From: Tetranychus cinnabarinus
Taxonomy: Eukaryota > Arthropoda > Arachnida > Trombidiformes > Tetranychidae
Direction: 5' to 3'
Length of the DNA: 64,000 nucleotides
Assembly (NCBI GenBank): GCA_022266195.1
Contig: WHVY01000002.1
Location: 6,773,001 to 6,837,000, forward strand
Shown here: in pieces, positions 49,481 to 63,395 of the stretch
Layout of the letters: every line of letters starts with the position of its first letter
Position numbering within the stretch: position 1 is the stretch's first letter
Made by a program: the position numbers and the translations under genes
Notes under the pieces: model-generated
Seen by the model: only the letters and a program-made list of their open reading frames with translations
Databases searched by the model: none
Told to the model about the DNA's origin: nothing

Positions 49481-52400
49481 GTTTTGCATCTGAGCTTGAG
49501 TTAATTCAGGTGAGCCAGCATTTAAACACTCGATTTGGTCTACAAAGAACTGTTTCATAAAAATTAAAACCATGGAGATGGATAAAATTAAAATTGTCAC
49601 CGTTGAATGACGCTTAAAGATATAGTTGTCGATTCGGGTAGATTAACGATAACCAAAAACTGATCTGACAGTACTATGGAATTTTCCGACTCTTGGAGAC
49701 AAGATTCATAATGCCCCTTGGTCATGACTTCGATCAAACACAAGCTATCTTTCTGCGCACAAATTGTGGTTCATTATCAATAACCATCAGAAAAAGATTG
49801 CTAATAAATGCTCGTGAGCAATTAAAATTTCACATTTCTATTTCTCATTTCACAAATGACAAAATGGATTTATAAATAGCCATACATAAGCACACAAAGA
49901 CTATAAATTTCGAAATCGAAAAGAAGGCTAATTTCGTTATATTGGTTTTGAAGGTCCGATTCACATAATGATTAATGAAGTCTTGATATCGACCAGTGAA
50001 TTCTGGAGGTTAACATTGTTAAGATTCGTCATTGCTCTCAATAAATCATCATTTTTATTCCACCTTCTAGTTGAGACTGAACTCTTGCGAACCTGGAAAG
50101 TTCAAAATATTAAATGTTTCTATTTGTTCAATAAATTGTTGAAAAAAACAGAGCAGAGCCTAATGCCAAGTAATCACAGGATATAAACGAATTTATCGTT
50201 CGATGAAAAATGTAAAATAAGTTGAACAAAATTGAACAAATAAGAAACTAATCAACACAATGTTTCAATAAAATCAATTCAACAGTTTTCTTGAACCATA
50301 AGAAGAGCTGCCTTTATCCATCCAGATATTGGCTTGGATTTAAAATTAAAGTCTGAGAATTGCTTTAATGATTTCATTGTTTACCTTTTACTCTACATTA
50401 GATTACATTGTTGCACCGAGTCAAGAAGAAAAAATCTGTTGAGGGAGGAATAAAAATATGGTGAAAAAACAGAGAAAAGTTGAAGTTGAGCAGAATATGA
50501 ATTATAAAACGAATAGGCAAGAAAAACAATAAAGAATTACATCTGAAAGATAATAAGTAGAAATAATCAGGAGAAAGAATTAGACGAAATATTAGGCGAA
50601 TTGCAAGATAAGTCTAAATAATATGGAATGACAATAAGCAAAAGAAGATGAAGAAGAAGAAGGAAAGAATGAAAATGATGGAGGGAAGCTCATCAAATAA
50701 CCCTGGGAATTTGTGAATACTCAGAGAAAAAGACAGATGAAGAAAAGGCAAAAGGAATTAACAATTACAGGAGAAGCTTATCGACACATTATGAGAATAT
50801 TTTATCAATTTGCAGTTCAATTCGTTGTAACTCTTTTCATCTCTCAAACAAATAGCATTCTTCTGACTGAGCTGCTGCTGCTAATATTGACTGAGTTGTT
50901 AACCAAGCAAGCAAATAATGAAAATACTCAATATCCTATTAAAAGTAAGGGATAAATAAAAGAGAAACATAAAAAAACAGATTTGCTTTTCACTTGTTGA
51001 TTGATGATTCTCCCTTGTACCAAATGTAACAAGATAAGTTGAGGTTGAAAATCAGGGAATGAGCAATGGAATCATGTTATTAAGTTATGTGATGATGCAT
51101 TTGTAATAACATGGAGCCAGGCAAGAATAATGTTAAACAGATCAAGATTGGGTGAAAAGTTAACACAACCAACAACAATGGAAATCGAGATAAATTTAAT
51201 TTCCGAGTTTCATTCATTTCTCCCATTTTTCACCCTTTTTTTATTCAAAATTTTGCACAAATTTATTGTTTCCTTTTCAACTGAATGTTTCTTTTTTTAG
51301 TCAACCTTTCACTCAACGATACAATAACTTGTCGCTTTGACTCTGCTATTTGTGCCCTTTTCAATGTCGATAGAGTTTTGAAGAGATGACAAAATATTTG
51401 CTCATTTCTTTTCCTCTCTACCTTTAACCTTTTCCAACAGGTTCACCCATTTCCATGTAACCAATTCATTCAAAATTCATTTGAAGCAAATCATGCAAAA
51501 TCTTTAAAGTTATGAAAATTCATATCATGAAGTAAAGTGGGCTGTAAAGGTTGAACAAGAAAACTGAATAACTTGGAATTGAGATGAAAATGAATAGAGT
51601 AAATGAATGAATAATCAGTTGAAGTAAAACTTTTGCTCAATTTTTTGCCTCTTTTCAACTCTTTAACCCTTTGCTTCATCAGCAACCAAGAAAAGAGAGA
51701 AAATTTTCTGTAAAATTTTTTTCCATCTTTTCCTATCATTGCTTCACTCATCCTATCTTTTGCCTCACTCAACATCAATCTGGGAACCTCTAAATGATCC
51801 TAATCCTTGGATCAAAGTTTTTTATTTTCATGTTTAGTAAACAGAGAAAATGTGAAACAACAGAACAAATGTCTTTTTCCTAAAGTTTTTGCCAAATTTT
51901 TAACCATTTTCCCTGTTTCAATGAAAAGAACCAAAAAAGCGATTTCTTTATATTCGTTCAACTAATTCAACTAATTCGCTGCCTTTTTCCTTTACTCCTA
52001 CTTTTTGCCTGATGATACTTTTTCTCCTTTTCTCATCAGAACATTGAATCTCTTCTATCAACCTCACATGCCCTGTTTCATGTGTCAACCTTTACAAACT
52101 CACCAAACTGGCTCACTCACTTTACTTATCAATTCTCATTTCTCTTCATTCACTCCCAGTCAACCTTTTCAATTTTCCTTTATTCAACAACTTTTTTTTT
52201 GTTTCTCGCCTCAATATTTTTTGCTTTTCCAAACTTTGTTTTATCTTTTTGCATTCTTTCCTCATCATCATTAATATTATCATAATATCATCAAGTCCAC
52301 CATCATCATTCTCATCATGTAGCCTTTGCTTACAACAGGAACAACCAAGTAATACAAGGTTGCTGATAACTAAAAAGAAAGAATCAAAAATTGAATACAA

Positions 52401-52849
52401 AATTGATGTGAAAACAATTTACAGAGGATCAATTGTTTAGGTGAAATAAGTTGTGCAAAGTCGACTCTTTTTTTTGTTTCTACTCTTTGTTTCATCTTCT
52501 GCCTCGATCACAATTTGTTGTGTCTACAAAATGTTTACAGACGATGCTTCATTAATTCGCTTGCATCTTCCAATTTACATTTGTTATCATTTTCATCATC
52601 TCATTATCATCGGAATCACCGTCAAACTATGATTAAACAGTGTTTACTTTAATGAATAAATTTCAAGAGGAAATTGAATTGGAAAGCAATTGGATTATTT
52701 TTATTTGATACTTTAATTTGGGAATTGAATCCAATTTTTTTCTTTCCTATTTCCTTACTTTTGCTTTGTTTCTTCATCTTCATCTTGTTCTTCTTCTTCT
52801 TCTGTTCGATAAAAATATCGTCGAGTTGAAATTTCCTCACATCATCATC
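49481..52849. other. Intergenic region upstream of the GPCR
   Basis: Short frames without recognisable domains, GA-rich sequence at about 50440-50740 and T/C-rich sequence at 51900-52300. I can support no gene here. Confidence 0.5.
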
Positions 52850-55800
52850 ATGAGTTTACCAGTAGATGATCTATGTAACAACAGCTTGTGTAATGAAACT
52901 ACAACCGAAGAAACCTCATTAGTAACACTAACTATTGATGATTTGAAAGAGCTTCATCGGATTAACAATGATCCATGCCTTTATGCTTATTGTATACTTT
53001 TTGGTATTGGTTCCTTTGGCAACTTTTACGCTCTCAAAGACCTGGTCAAGGCTCGCCAACTCAGCCAATATATTAACCTGCTCATGGCTCATTTAACTTT
53101 TGCCGATCTTTGTGTCATCTTTATCTCACTGCCCATTGAGATAATGTGGAGGATTACAATCTCATGGAACGCTGGTGATACTAGTTGCCGTGTAATTCAA
53201 TCCGTTAGACTCTTTGGAATGTACCTGTCATCCAACATTGTTGTCTGTATTTCAATTGATCGACTTCATGCTTTCACTCGTTCATCCAGAACAGGGTATC
53301 GAAAATATTCGAAAACATTTCTCATTTCAGCTTACATATTAGCATTATTTCTAAGTTTACCCCAGGTAAGTCGAGTACATCAGTTATTTCGTTTCCTTAC
53401 TCATCACCATTTCATGCACAGTTAGACATCAAGACAAGAGTCAGTCAACCTAGCAAAGTCACTCTCACTGCATCAAAATTAATGAACAGCGAGACCTTTA
53501 CGCGTAAAAAAACTCAACATTTGCCTTTTCATTTCCATCAAATTTATTCGTCGAAATTATCATTTCTATCATTTCCACCATTTCCATCATTTTTATCATC
53601 ATCATCTTATGCATGGTGAAACCTCTAGACATGAGTCTTTTAACTTAACAAAGTCACTCCAACTGCATAAACCTCGACATCAACTGAGACCTTTTTTACG
53701 TTTAAAGATTTGCATTTTCATTTCCATTTTGATATCAATCAGATTAATAATATTCATCAGTTTTACCTCACACATTTCCATAATTTTCATTCCCTGTATG
53801 ACGAGTCTTTAAACCTGTCCTAATCAAACTAGCAAAGTGATATTCATCACTCTTGAACATGAAAATGAAACCTTTTACATAACAAAAATGATCTTCCCAC
53901 TAACACTATTAGTCTTCATCTTTGACCTCTCCTAAGAAGGATCTTCAATCTTCGCATTAAGTAACAGGCGATTTTGCCTATTCATTTGCAGATCCTCCCT
54001 AACTTTACCTTAGGTTATCCTAATAACAATTTGTTCATCAGAAAACAAAATTTTCTCATGGTCATACCTTGAAGGCATTCAGTTATTATCGCAACTGTTA
54101 TGATTAGAAAAAGCGAACCTTTTATCAACTTTTTTTTCTTTTACTTCACACAACAATTTATTATCTAATAATAAACCCACTCAGCTCGCTTTTTTTGTGG
54201 TCCTTTCAAGATCCTCATCCTTCATAAACAGTTTTTTTTGTCATACAAATTATTCCATAATATTCCATTCTGTCATTTTTACTTCACTAAACTTGATGAT
54301 TATGATTATCATGACAATTGTCAGAATAATAATTCATTTGAATTTTCATTAGAATACTTTCAACAATACTTGCCAGCAAAGAAGAAAAAAAATGTACAAA
54401 TTTCTGTCTATACAATGTGTTTTCTTGCACTCAGTATTAATAAATATTAGTCGAACCAAGTATTTGTACAGAAAAAAAAGTAAAGCTGAAAATGTTGATT
54501 TCAATCAAACAATGCATTTGCATTTGACTAAACGTAAAACTTTTAAACAATTTCCTTCCCCTGTTTGGATCAGCTTAACGTCTTGAGTTCAAATATTATA
54601 GACTTTTGGATTGCTTGAAAATCATATAATACCAGTTGTCTGCAAGTTTATTTAATACTTGTACTTTATCCATTTCTCCATGTTTCAATGAAATCAAGAA
54701 TAAAAAAAAGGAAAAGGGCAAAAAGAAAAGGAAAAAACAAGTAAACGAAAAATGTTATTAACTGTAATTTCGTTGCTGGTAAAGGGATTGAATTTCTTGA
54801 GAATCAAATGGCAGTCTTGAATTGTCTCAATATTATTAGAAGTTAAATTTTGATTCTTTTTTTTGCTCTTCGCTTCTCAATTTTTTGTCAATACCAATAA
54901 GAATAACAATTTGAATATTGTATTAAAATTTGTGCATTGTTCATCAGATTACAGCAAAAGAGATTAACTTTGAGTTACATTACCTTTGAGTTTTAGACAA
55001 CATCAAACTTTTTCTTTATCTTTTCATTATTTCAACTTATTATAAACTTTAAAGTTACAGGGCAGCCTTATCATTCTGCGCACTTGTTGGAACAATTATC
55101 AAGAGAGAGAGAAAAAAACTTTATATTCAAATGTTATTCACAAGTATGTTAGTTTCAAGATCATTAAAGGTCACTAAAGGTCACTCGGTTATTTGATCCA
55201 TTATACACATTTCCCCATTTAAAGGTCATTTCACAAATGTTTGTCTTGGATCTCGTCTAAAATTATCTCAGTTTGAACGATTGTTTCCACTCAATGAGTT
55301 GCCGTTTTGAGTGAAGCAAGATGTCGGCCAAATCATGGTTCTTATCAAACGTCCATATTCAGCATTCGTGATGTGATGGTGCATAGTGCAATCGTTAGTT
55401 ATACTTAAGTACTGATGAGGATTTTTTGTATTAGTAAATGTTATTGGAACGAAAAAAATCAAAATGCAAAATGCAGATATTTAGTAGATGATAGTTAAGG
55501 ACGAATAAAGATCAAATGATTGAGTGACCTTGACTGGCATTGAAACTCGAAATCGAAGGTTTTCCAATCAAATTTGAATAAAAAGTTTATTTGGTTTTTC
55601 ATTTGCTTGTTTCTTGAATGCAGACGAACTCAACTAGAGACGCATAAACTAGCAATTATTGATAAGTATGTCAACAGGTTTGACAGGGAGTGAAAAAGTA
55701 AAATAGGTTGACAAGGGAAGGAAAGATTGAAAGTAAAAGATAAATTCAAGTTTAATTTACTCTTCTTTAAATATTCATTGTTTACCATTACATTATTAAA

Positions 55801-57110
55801 GCTGTTAGTTTAGGTGCATTTGAGATTCAATGTTTTTGCCTTTTCAAAAGCCTAACCAATTGAGCAAGTTAATATTTTCGTTGGCATCATTACTAATGAG
55901 ATAAAAGAAAAGTAGACGAAAAAGGAGCAAAGAAAACGAAAGAAGAAGAAGAAGAAGGAAGAAGGAAGATCAAGAAAAATCTGGTTTCAAGAGATTTATC
56001 TGTATTTAACCATTCCTTATTAGTATTAATATTAAAAATTAAATGTAGGGAAAAGGCTAACCTAATGATGTTAAACCATTGCTTGGTAGTCAATAGAGAG
56101 AAGAGGCAAAAATATTAGGAAAAGCATTTAAAGGCATCTCGAGTAAAAGTTATAACTGGAACTGAATCTCATCTTCGACTTCCATTAGTTGGACATGAAA
56201 ATGGAGAGTTGATAGACACCTGATTATTGAGATGTTGATGCCAAGTGAAACCATAATTTGAAAAAGTTTGATTAAGAAAGCATAATAAAGCAAATCTATA
56301 ATTCTCAACAGGCCGCAATTTATCGCGTTGAATATCATCCATCCTTTCCCGATTATGCTCAATGTATTCAAGCTAGATGGTTTGTCGATTCCAAGCTGGA
56401 AAAGTTTTATATTGCCATGTGCCTACTGGGAATGTACTTTGTTCCTCTCATAGCAATAGTCTTCTGTTATTGTAAAATATTTTTTCACCTTCATTTTGAT
56501 GGTCAAAGTATTCAATTTCAAGGTAACTTCTTCTTCTTTTTTTCCTCTCATTTTCCGGTTCTTTTTCAATTCCCTTTTCTTCCTACCTTTTATCATTTCT
56601 TACCTTGCACACCTTTGCTTTCCAATTTAATAAAATTCAATTTAAACTTTATTTTTCTTTTCCATTTCATTTCATTGCTTCAAACTTGTTTTTTTGCTGC
56701 TACATTCACTATTCACTTGATTCATTATCTTTTATTCATTCTTCTTGTTCACTTGTTTTTTTTCAGATGCTTTATATGCTTTACAGTATAGAGCTGTTGA
56801 TGCTCGAGATAATAAAGATATTCGTCGAGTGATTGCTCGACATCACGCTAATCGCTATTCAATTATTCTAAAAGCCAAACGTCGAACGCTGAAAATGACA
56901 TTAATCATTGTGATTGCCTACCTTATCTGTTGGTCTCCGTACGCTTGTCTCATTTTGTACTATTCATTTGACTACAAGTCTGCTCAAGATATTGATCCAG
57001 CCATTCAAGAGGGAATCTTGCTTTTTGCTGTTGCTCACAGTTGTGTTAATCCATTTGTTTATCGAATCAATCTTGTCCGTCGATTTCCGATAAGCTTGAA
57101 CAGACCCTGA
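52850..57110 (+). CDS. AKH/corazonin/ACP (GnRH-superfamily) type neuropeptide GPCR, three exons
   Basis: Exons 52850-53365, 56312-56522 and 56767-57110 join in phase to 356 aa. The ATG at 52850 is the first in frame. The N-terminus has two glycosylation sequons. Seven membrane segments are visible: TM1 with FGNFYAL, TM2 with LTFADL, TM3 after the disulfide Cys (DTSCRVIQ) running GMYLSSNIVVCISIDRL, TM4 ending LSLPQ, ECL2 with YAQC, TM5 with MYFVPL, TM6 LKMTLIIVIAYLICWSPY, and TM7 IQEGILLFAVAHSCVNPFVY. The TM2-TM3 text and the TM6 and TM7 blocks match receptors for adipokinetic hormone, corazonin and ACP. It would couple a peptide hormone to G proteins at the plasma membrane. Oddities: DRL instead of DRY (137-139), Tyr162 in place of the TM4 Trp, and only 15 residues after NPFVY. 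AATAAA at 57337-57342 likely ends the mRNA. Confidence 0.92.
55172..55536. repeat. Inverted-repeat element C in GPCR intron 1 (about 365 bp)
   Basis: The left arm (55172-55198, containing AAAGGTCACTC and TTATTTGATC) matches the reverse complement of 55510-55536 (CAAGGTCACTC and TCATTTGATC). The AGGTCA core and the size recall elements A and B, so it may belong to the same family. It lies inside the 2.9-kb first intron of the GPCR gene. Confidence 0.5.
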
Positions 57111-57349
57111 AATGATGGGAAAGGACCAAGGAAGTTAAACCACAGAATCGTGTATTACACTTGTCAAGGATTCGATTCCATGCACATTATACGTTATTAT
57201 ATTCTTTGGTGAAAAGAAAATTTTATCATCTTTTGGCAACTTTGCAGTTTATAACAAATATGAATGAAATATCGGATAAAATATAAACTCAATAATGATA
57301 TCTGTTACATTGATAATTGTCACTTCTAAACATTTCAATAAAATAAAAT

Positions 57350-60300
57350 TGGTTGTGAGAGAGAAAGATAAATGAATCTAATGGAAACTCAACTTTCATC
57401 CATTTACATTTCTTGAGTAAAATAAAAACTGACTTTCATATTTAACTATTTGTAATTTTTTGAAGCATAATACATGCATTGATGCGTGATATCATGACAA
57501 TTTAACGATTTGGAGTTAAAAAGCGGACTGGAATTTAGAAAAAAGGTAAGTTCGATATTAGTTATTTTCGAATTGTTTCATGACTACTTTTATAGCAACT
57601 TTTCCATGATGTGAGTAATTTTTCATGCTGTTAAATTTTAAATTGGCGATTATATTGAGGACTATTGCAATTTGAGCGTCTCATCGGGTGTATTGTTTCC
57701 ATGTTTATAATATTGATTGCTAGAGTGCATTAGTGGGTTAGACGATTTTTTAATTTGCTGGATACTTAAAGCGAAGTACATTAGTAAATGTAAGTTTCAG
57801 CTTCTGAGACAGGTTGTCCCTACTAGGCGACAATGTCTATAAGATGAGAGAATTGCGAGTATACGATAATATACGAATTTATTGTGTGGAATTTTTTATG
57901 AAAAAACTTACTAGACTTATAGAACTTATTGGTAATTTTCGCAAATTTTTAAGTAAAATATGATATTCTTAGTTCCAAGAACGATCGATTACAGAATCTA
58001 TTAATGGGATGCGGATTAGGAGCAAATTGGAGGTAAATAATTCTATGTTGAAGGTAAGCGCCATAAAATCAAATGGTTAAATTTTATAATCTGGTGCTAT
58101 TTTGAAATTGGTCATCTTAATAGTGTACTAACAAGTTAAAAGCAATATAAGAATTCTAAATAAACGAAAATAGGAAAAGCCATTGAAAGCAATGGAAAAT
58201 CAAGACAATGTTATGTCTTAAAAATGACAAAAGAGTGTTGAGATTAGATTCCATATGGTTTAAATCTTTACAATACTACAATATCTCAAAGCTACTCGGG
58301 CTTCGCCTTCGAGCATAACTTCTCAATGCATGGTTTGACTATCACATAACATTTTCGAATCGATGAGCTAGACTAGAATAACATCCAAAAGCTCATAACT
58401 GTTTTCTAGAAAAATAAAATATTATATGATAACAATATTGGAAGCATCATTAAAGTTGACTAGAAGTTTGCAAAACTTTACTGAAGAGCAAACTCTGAAT
58501 CTAACTGAAAACTTTTGAAATTCCCTCCCAAAATGTAACCAGTTACGACATGCGTGCCTATCAGTTCTGATTGGTTTGCTAATAACATGATAGATGACAG
58601 CATTTGCTTGATAAAAAAGTATTCAGTTACAGTTTCGATTATCATTTCAGTTTCAGATACCACTCAGTTTAGCACTACTCAAAAATATCTCATTTGCCCT
58701 CTCCGGCGGTCAGCGTAACTCATGATTTCCAATCTTCCTCTAAAATATTTAAGCAAGAATGTTGCTTGAAACTGATTTTGAGAGCTTTTAAATTGATATT
58801 GAATTGGGATATTGAAAGGGAATTGAATTAAGCCGATTGATTTAAGAAATTTGTTTATCTTAAACCAAACTTGTAACACGGAAATTTCGAGTCTCAAGAT
58901 TCAAATTACCGCTCACAATTATTTATAGCGTAAATATGTGATTTGATCATTTCTGGCTCAAGATACTCGAAATAAACTTGCTATTAGAATGGTTGAAAAA
59001 GGTTGAAGTTTGAAGAGACAAAAAGTTGTTTTCATTACCACTCGAAGCTGAAAAAAGAAAAGAAAATTTCCTTTTCATCTTATTTAAATGTCAAAGCCAT
59101 GAAAAACTCAAATTCATACAATTCATGCCTACAGGGTATTAGCCAGCTGCTCAAACTTTTCCATGTTTACGCGGTTGAAATGTAAAGCAAAAGAGTAGAG
59201 AAAAGTCCTGACAAGTTCAATAAAGTTGTGAAACTTGAAACACGAGATTCTCACAGTTTACCAGCTAATATCATTATGTATCATTATTGATTAGCTGCAA
59301 GTTAATTTTGTAAATTGGTGTAAATTCATTTTGGCCAAATTTGATTATCGTTTCCCTTGAATATAATGCAAGATAATTGTTAAGTTGATTGAAGCAGCAC
59401 TTTTAAAAACAAGAAAACATTCTTGTTGATTGCCAAATGAATGGATAAATATCGTTAATCTCGTTGTTACCTGTTACTGAAACTTTTACCTTCATTACTT
59501 TTCAACACATAATTCACTTCACACATTCATGTAATGCTTTGAACAAAGAACTTGCAATTCTTAAATTACTATTACAATTATCAACTGGGAATTAAATTGT
59601 TTTTTATTCCTTTTCTTTTTCCTTTTGTTTCACCTTTCCTCCATTATTCTTTGTAATAATAACACTTTCAACTGTTCAACAACTCAACGAAAAACGAGGC
59701 AATAATTTATCATCGTGTTAGACGTCATCAGTTGAACGTTTGAGATCAATTTTAAACGAGGTGAGAAATGAAGAGCAAAGAGAGAAGGGAAAAGATGAAC
59801 GAAATTGGCTCAAGAAAAATGTGTTTAAATTTTGGTTAAGTTTTGGTTTTTATGGATCATTTAACAGTACATTTGCAAAAGTATAGCCTTTAGTCGAGCA
59901 AAAGCATTTGGTTGAAACCAGTTTGTTAAATATTTAAATATTTTTTCTTCTGATTTTATAGTTGAAATGATGAGAAAATGAAACTGAGATGAAGTGAGAA
60001 AAGTTTTTTTTCCTTTTTTTCTCTTCTTCTTTCCAAAACTTTACCATTTCTCAAATTTACGAGCAAACAATTTATCCTTACCTTTTTTTGTTGGTAAATA
60101 TTTTATTTGCTTACCAGTGATGAATGGTAAGCAAGTGAGGAAAAGGGAGTGAAATAAGCTTGAAAAGATGCAAGAAAAAAATGAATCGGTTGGAAGTTTA
60201 GTGTGAACAAAAATGACTAAAGTAAACACAACTTTGAAAAGTAAAATGGAAACTTGAATATTGATAAATGTTGAAAAGAAATGGTTTATCAATAGAAAAG

Positions 60301-62970
60301 TGAAAATTTGAGGGAAAAAATGTAAAGATGAAAAACTGTGGAACCAACAATTTCTCGTTTTTGTACGATCTGGAAGGGGGTCTTGAAATGAATCTCCACT
60401 CCATGGGAACTGTTCGTTATATTAATCAAACTTTTGGTCTATGATGAGGTCATTTGCATTAGTATTTGACACAAAATTAAGATCGACAGCAACTCTTTGT
60501 CTGATCCTGCATTTCGTCTAATAGCACCAGGCAAGTAGTAAGACAAACCCAACCTGCCTCAGTGGCCTAAGCCAAGCCAACGTTTCCTATCAGGGAGTCA
60601 ACAGTTGCAGGCTTTGTGGAGTCTATTTGACAAGAGTGAATGACGAAAGGACATCGAAGGATCGGATGGATTCATTGGATTGACTGACGTTAATGTTTTA
60701 CAATAATTTCTGCTTGAAACTCTCCATGTTACTCGATCTAATTTTGATTTTTATTTCATTAAATTGTAAATTGCTATTGAGCGGAAAAGCATTTTCTTAT
60801 GAGAATAAGGTGAAACTCTGAGGAATCATCTTTATTTTATTGATAATAAAGTTTAATTTTTGTAACATAAAATATGATTGTAAAGATTTCTGATGAAGAT
60901 CGCAAATAATTGAGCAACTTTCCTGGTACATCAACATTAGGCATTTTATTTTGCTTTCTTTAGTACATTTAAACACTAATCATTTGCATTGTAACTCCAA
61001 ACACATAACTCAAGTTGCTGGTCTTGACTCAAACAGTTTAATTTGCATCAGAAGTAATACTTTGCAAGTAATTGGTGTCCATGTTTCGGGAATTCATGTT
61101 ACGGCAGATGTTGACAATTCTCATGAATCAATGATTTAATTGCCAGATTAATTAGTCATTATTATGTTTACTCAATGTTTCATCTCAACTGTGCAAGAGT
61201 TAACAACTCTAGCAAAGGTCTGTGCGAGAAGGCTTACTGGTCAGAGATGTCAACTCTGTCTAAACACTGTTTCATACAACTGACCAAATAACATGATTAT
61301 CACTTTATTTTGCATAACATGAAGACATCAAAAGAACAACGAAAATTTCTTCCAAAAACTCGAAATTCAAGCGAAAATATCATCAGAAACGATCATCAAT
61401 TTTTCCATCTTTTGTCCTTTGTTCAAGCATAAAGTTCGTTCTGCCTTTTTTCCATCATCTCATGTTAACAGACTCTATCAACACTTTTGTATACTTACAG
61501 TTGAAAAGCTATCAGGTTTACCTAACAAATGTGTGTCTTGATCATAATTGATGGGAAGATGAAGGGTAAACAAGAGCGAGTGAAACCGTAGTCACGTACA
61601 AGGAAGTCAACTTTTGATTCGCTAATCTCATAATTTTTGCTTCTCAACTCGATTCAACCTTTTTTTGTCCGACAATTTTATCCCTTTTCTCACTCAACCT
61701 GTTTCCATCACTTATCGAGTGATAATTATGTTACATATTTATATTTATATAAATAAAGGTTAAAAGGTTTACAAATTAAAGTTTAATGGGAAAAAAGGCA
61801 AGAAAAAGTTATCAAGTACAAGTGTTGAGTTGGAAAGATGTTGTTGAGAATCTTTTGGTTAATATTTCATGTTGTTCAGTTTACTCGTTGCAAAAGGCAG
61901 CATCACTTGGAAACAAACAGTTATCAATAATAAAGTTGACTTGGAGGTTGAAAAATGAAATCAAAAATATCCATTGTTAATGCAATTCTATTAGTAAATT
62001 AGTAATGATGGCAAACTTTTTGCTCGATGATTATTGTAATGATAATGATGGTCAATGATGGCTGATGATGGTTCATCATGATTGCGGTGATGGAAAACAA
62101 GTGAAAGTGGAAAAAACAAACCAAAGTCAAGAATATCAAATAATACAATATCATTATCTATTAACATTATTATTAGTCGTTAATATTGTTAAAGCCTAAA
62201 TGATAGTAATAATCTAATGAATCATTGAGCCAATTCAGTGAGAGATGAGGCAAACATGAAGATGAAGATGTGTAATAAATGCAAGGGAATCACTTTAATT
62301 GAACAAAAGTGAATTCATTATTTAACCTTAACAAAAGGTCTTTTTTGCTTCTCTTTTTACTCCTTTGATTCTTCATCTTCCTGCTTTCTTCACATGAAAC
62401 CATTTTGATTCCCATGATGATGTCAATAATGAAAAGGATGGAAAAAAGGCACAGAAAATTGTACGATGGAAGAGAAGGAAGAAAAGGAAAAGGAGAAAAA
62501 AAGAGAAGATTCATTTCAAGCAGAATCATGCGTATAAAAATGATCATCATTCCCAGTTAGATATTCAAGAGATTGTTGATGTGGTTAAAACACATACAAC
62601 ATTATACACTAGACTATTTTAGTCTCTACTTTTGCTTTCCTTTCTTTCCCTTTCAAAATGTTCATCTTGTTCATCACAATATTCAATATCAAGATACGGA
62701 AAGAATTGATAAAGTCACCAATATCCTTTTTCCTAATCTTTTTCAATATCGATATCAATGCAAATCACTTTAACGGTGGAGTAAAAAGTAAAATCCCAAA
62801 CTATTAATACAGCCTAAAATCTTCATTTATTTTCTTTCATTTCACGATCCTTTCCTTTTTCGTCGGATTAAATATTCATTTTTCTTTTTCTCTGTTCCAC
62901 TTTTGTCAGAAATTCAACTTCAAGTCGTTAACTTTCAGTAAACTTCATTGATAAATGTTGGAAGAAGCAA
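57350..62970. other. Gene-poor region downstream of the GPCR
   Basis: In 5.6 kb no gene can be supported. A block that is less A+T-rich, about 60480-60690, stands out from its surroundings but has no long frame or recognisable RNA structure. Confidence 0.5.
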
Positions 62971-62980
62971 AAGGTAAAAA

Positions 62981-63096
62981 GTTTTCCTTCGTAAACACAG
63001 CCTCATAGACTAGACTAGTCAACCTAAAGAGCAAGAGCATTGTCGGTTGAGATTTGGTTCCATGATTGGGTTTGTTTACGTGAAACTTAACAGCCC
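62981..63096. repeat. Structured direct repeat of about 115 bp, copy 1
   Basis: This segment recurs 300 bp downstream. Its ends can pair: CGTAAACACAGCC near the start with GGGTTTGTTTACG near the end. An inner stem GTCAACC/GGTTGAG encloses a loop of about 20 nt. The arrangement looks like a small folded RNA or a short hairpin element. There is no coding frame. Confidence 0.5.
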
Positions 63097-63281
63097 TAAT
63101 TTTGTGCTAAGAAAGTTGAATTTTAAATTCAAACAGTAAACAACAAATTAACTAAATAAAGGTAAACTTCAAATTTTGTAGTGTTTAATAATAGGTAAAT
63201 AATGAAGTAAACTTGGGAAAAATGATGGCATAATGAATGATTCAATCAAGCAGAAAGTATGATCCACCGAAAAGCAAAAAA

Positions 63282-63395
63282 TGTTTTCCTTCGTAAACAT
63301 AGCCTCTTGGACTAGACTAATCAACCCAAAGAGCATGCCTTGTCGGTTGAGATTTGGTTCCAATGTTGGGTTTGCTTACGTGAAGTTAACTGTCC
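63282..63395. repeat. Structured direct repeat of about 115 bp, copy 2
   Basis: It is nearly the same sequence as at 62981-63096. Differences concentrate in the loop (a short deletion) and at a few stem positions, and the outer and inner pairings remain possible. No coding frame crosses it. Confidence 0.5.

Noticed and set aside
49968..50186. 72-codon ATG-initiated frame, plus strand
   Set aside because: There is no domain and no splice context, and it lies in a region with other relics.
57168..57182. GGATTCGATTCC, resembling a tRNA T-arm
   Set aside because: No acceptor stem, D-arm or anticodon arm can be folded around it. It lies in the GPCR 3' untranslated region.
61786..61980. 64-codon frame starting MGKKARKSYQ
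   Set aside because: It has a fair start context but no domain, no neighbouring exons, and a length compatible with chance.
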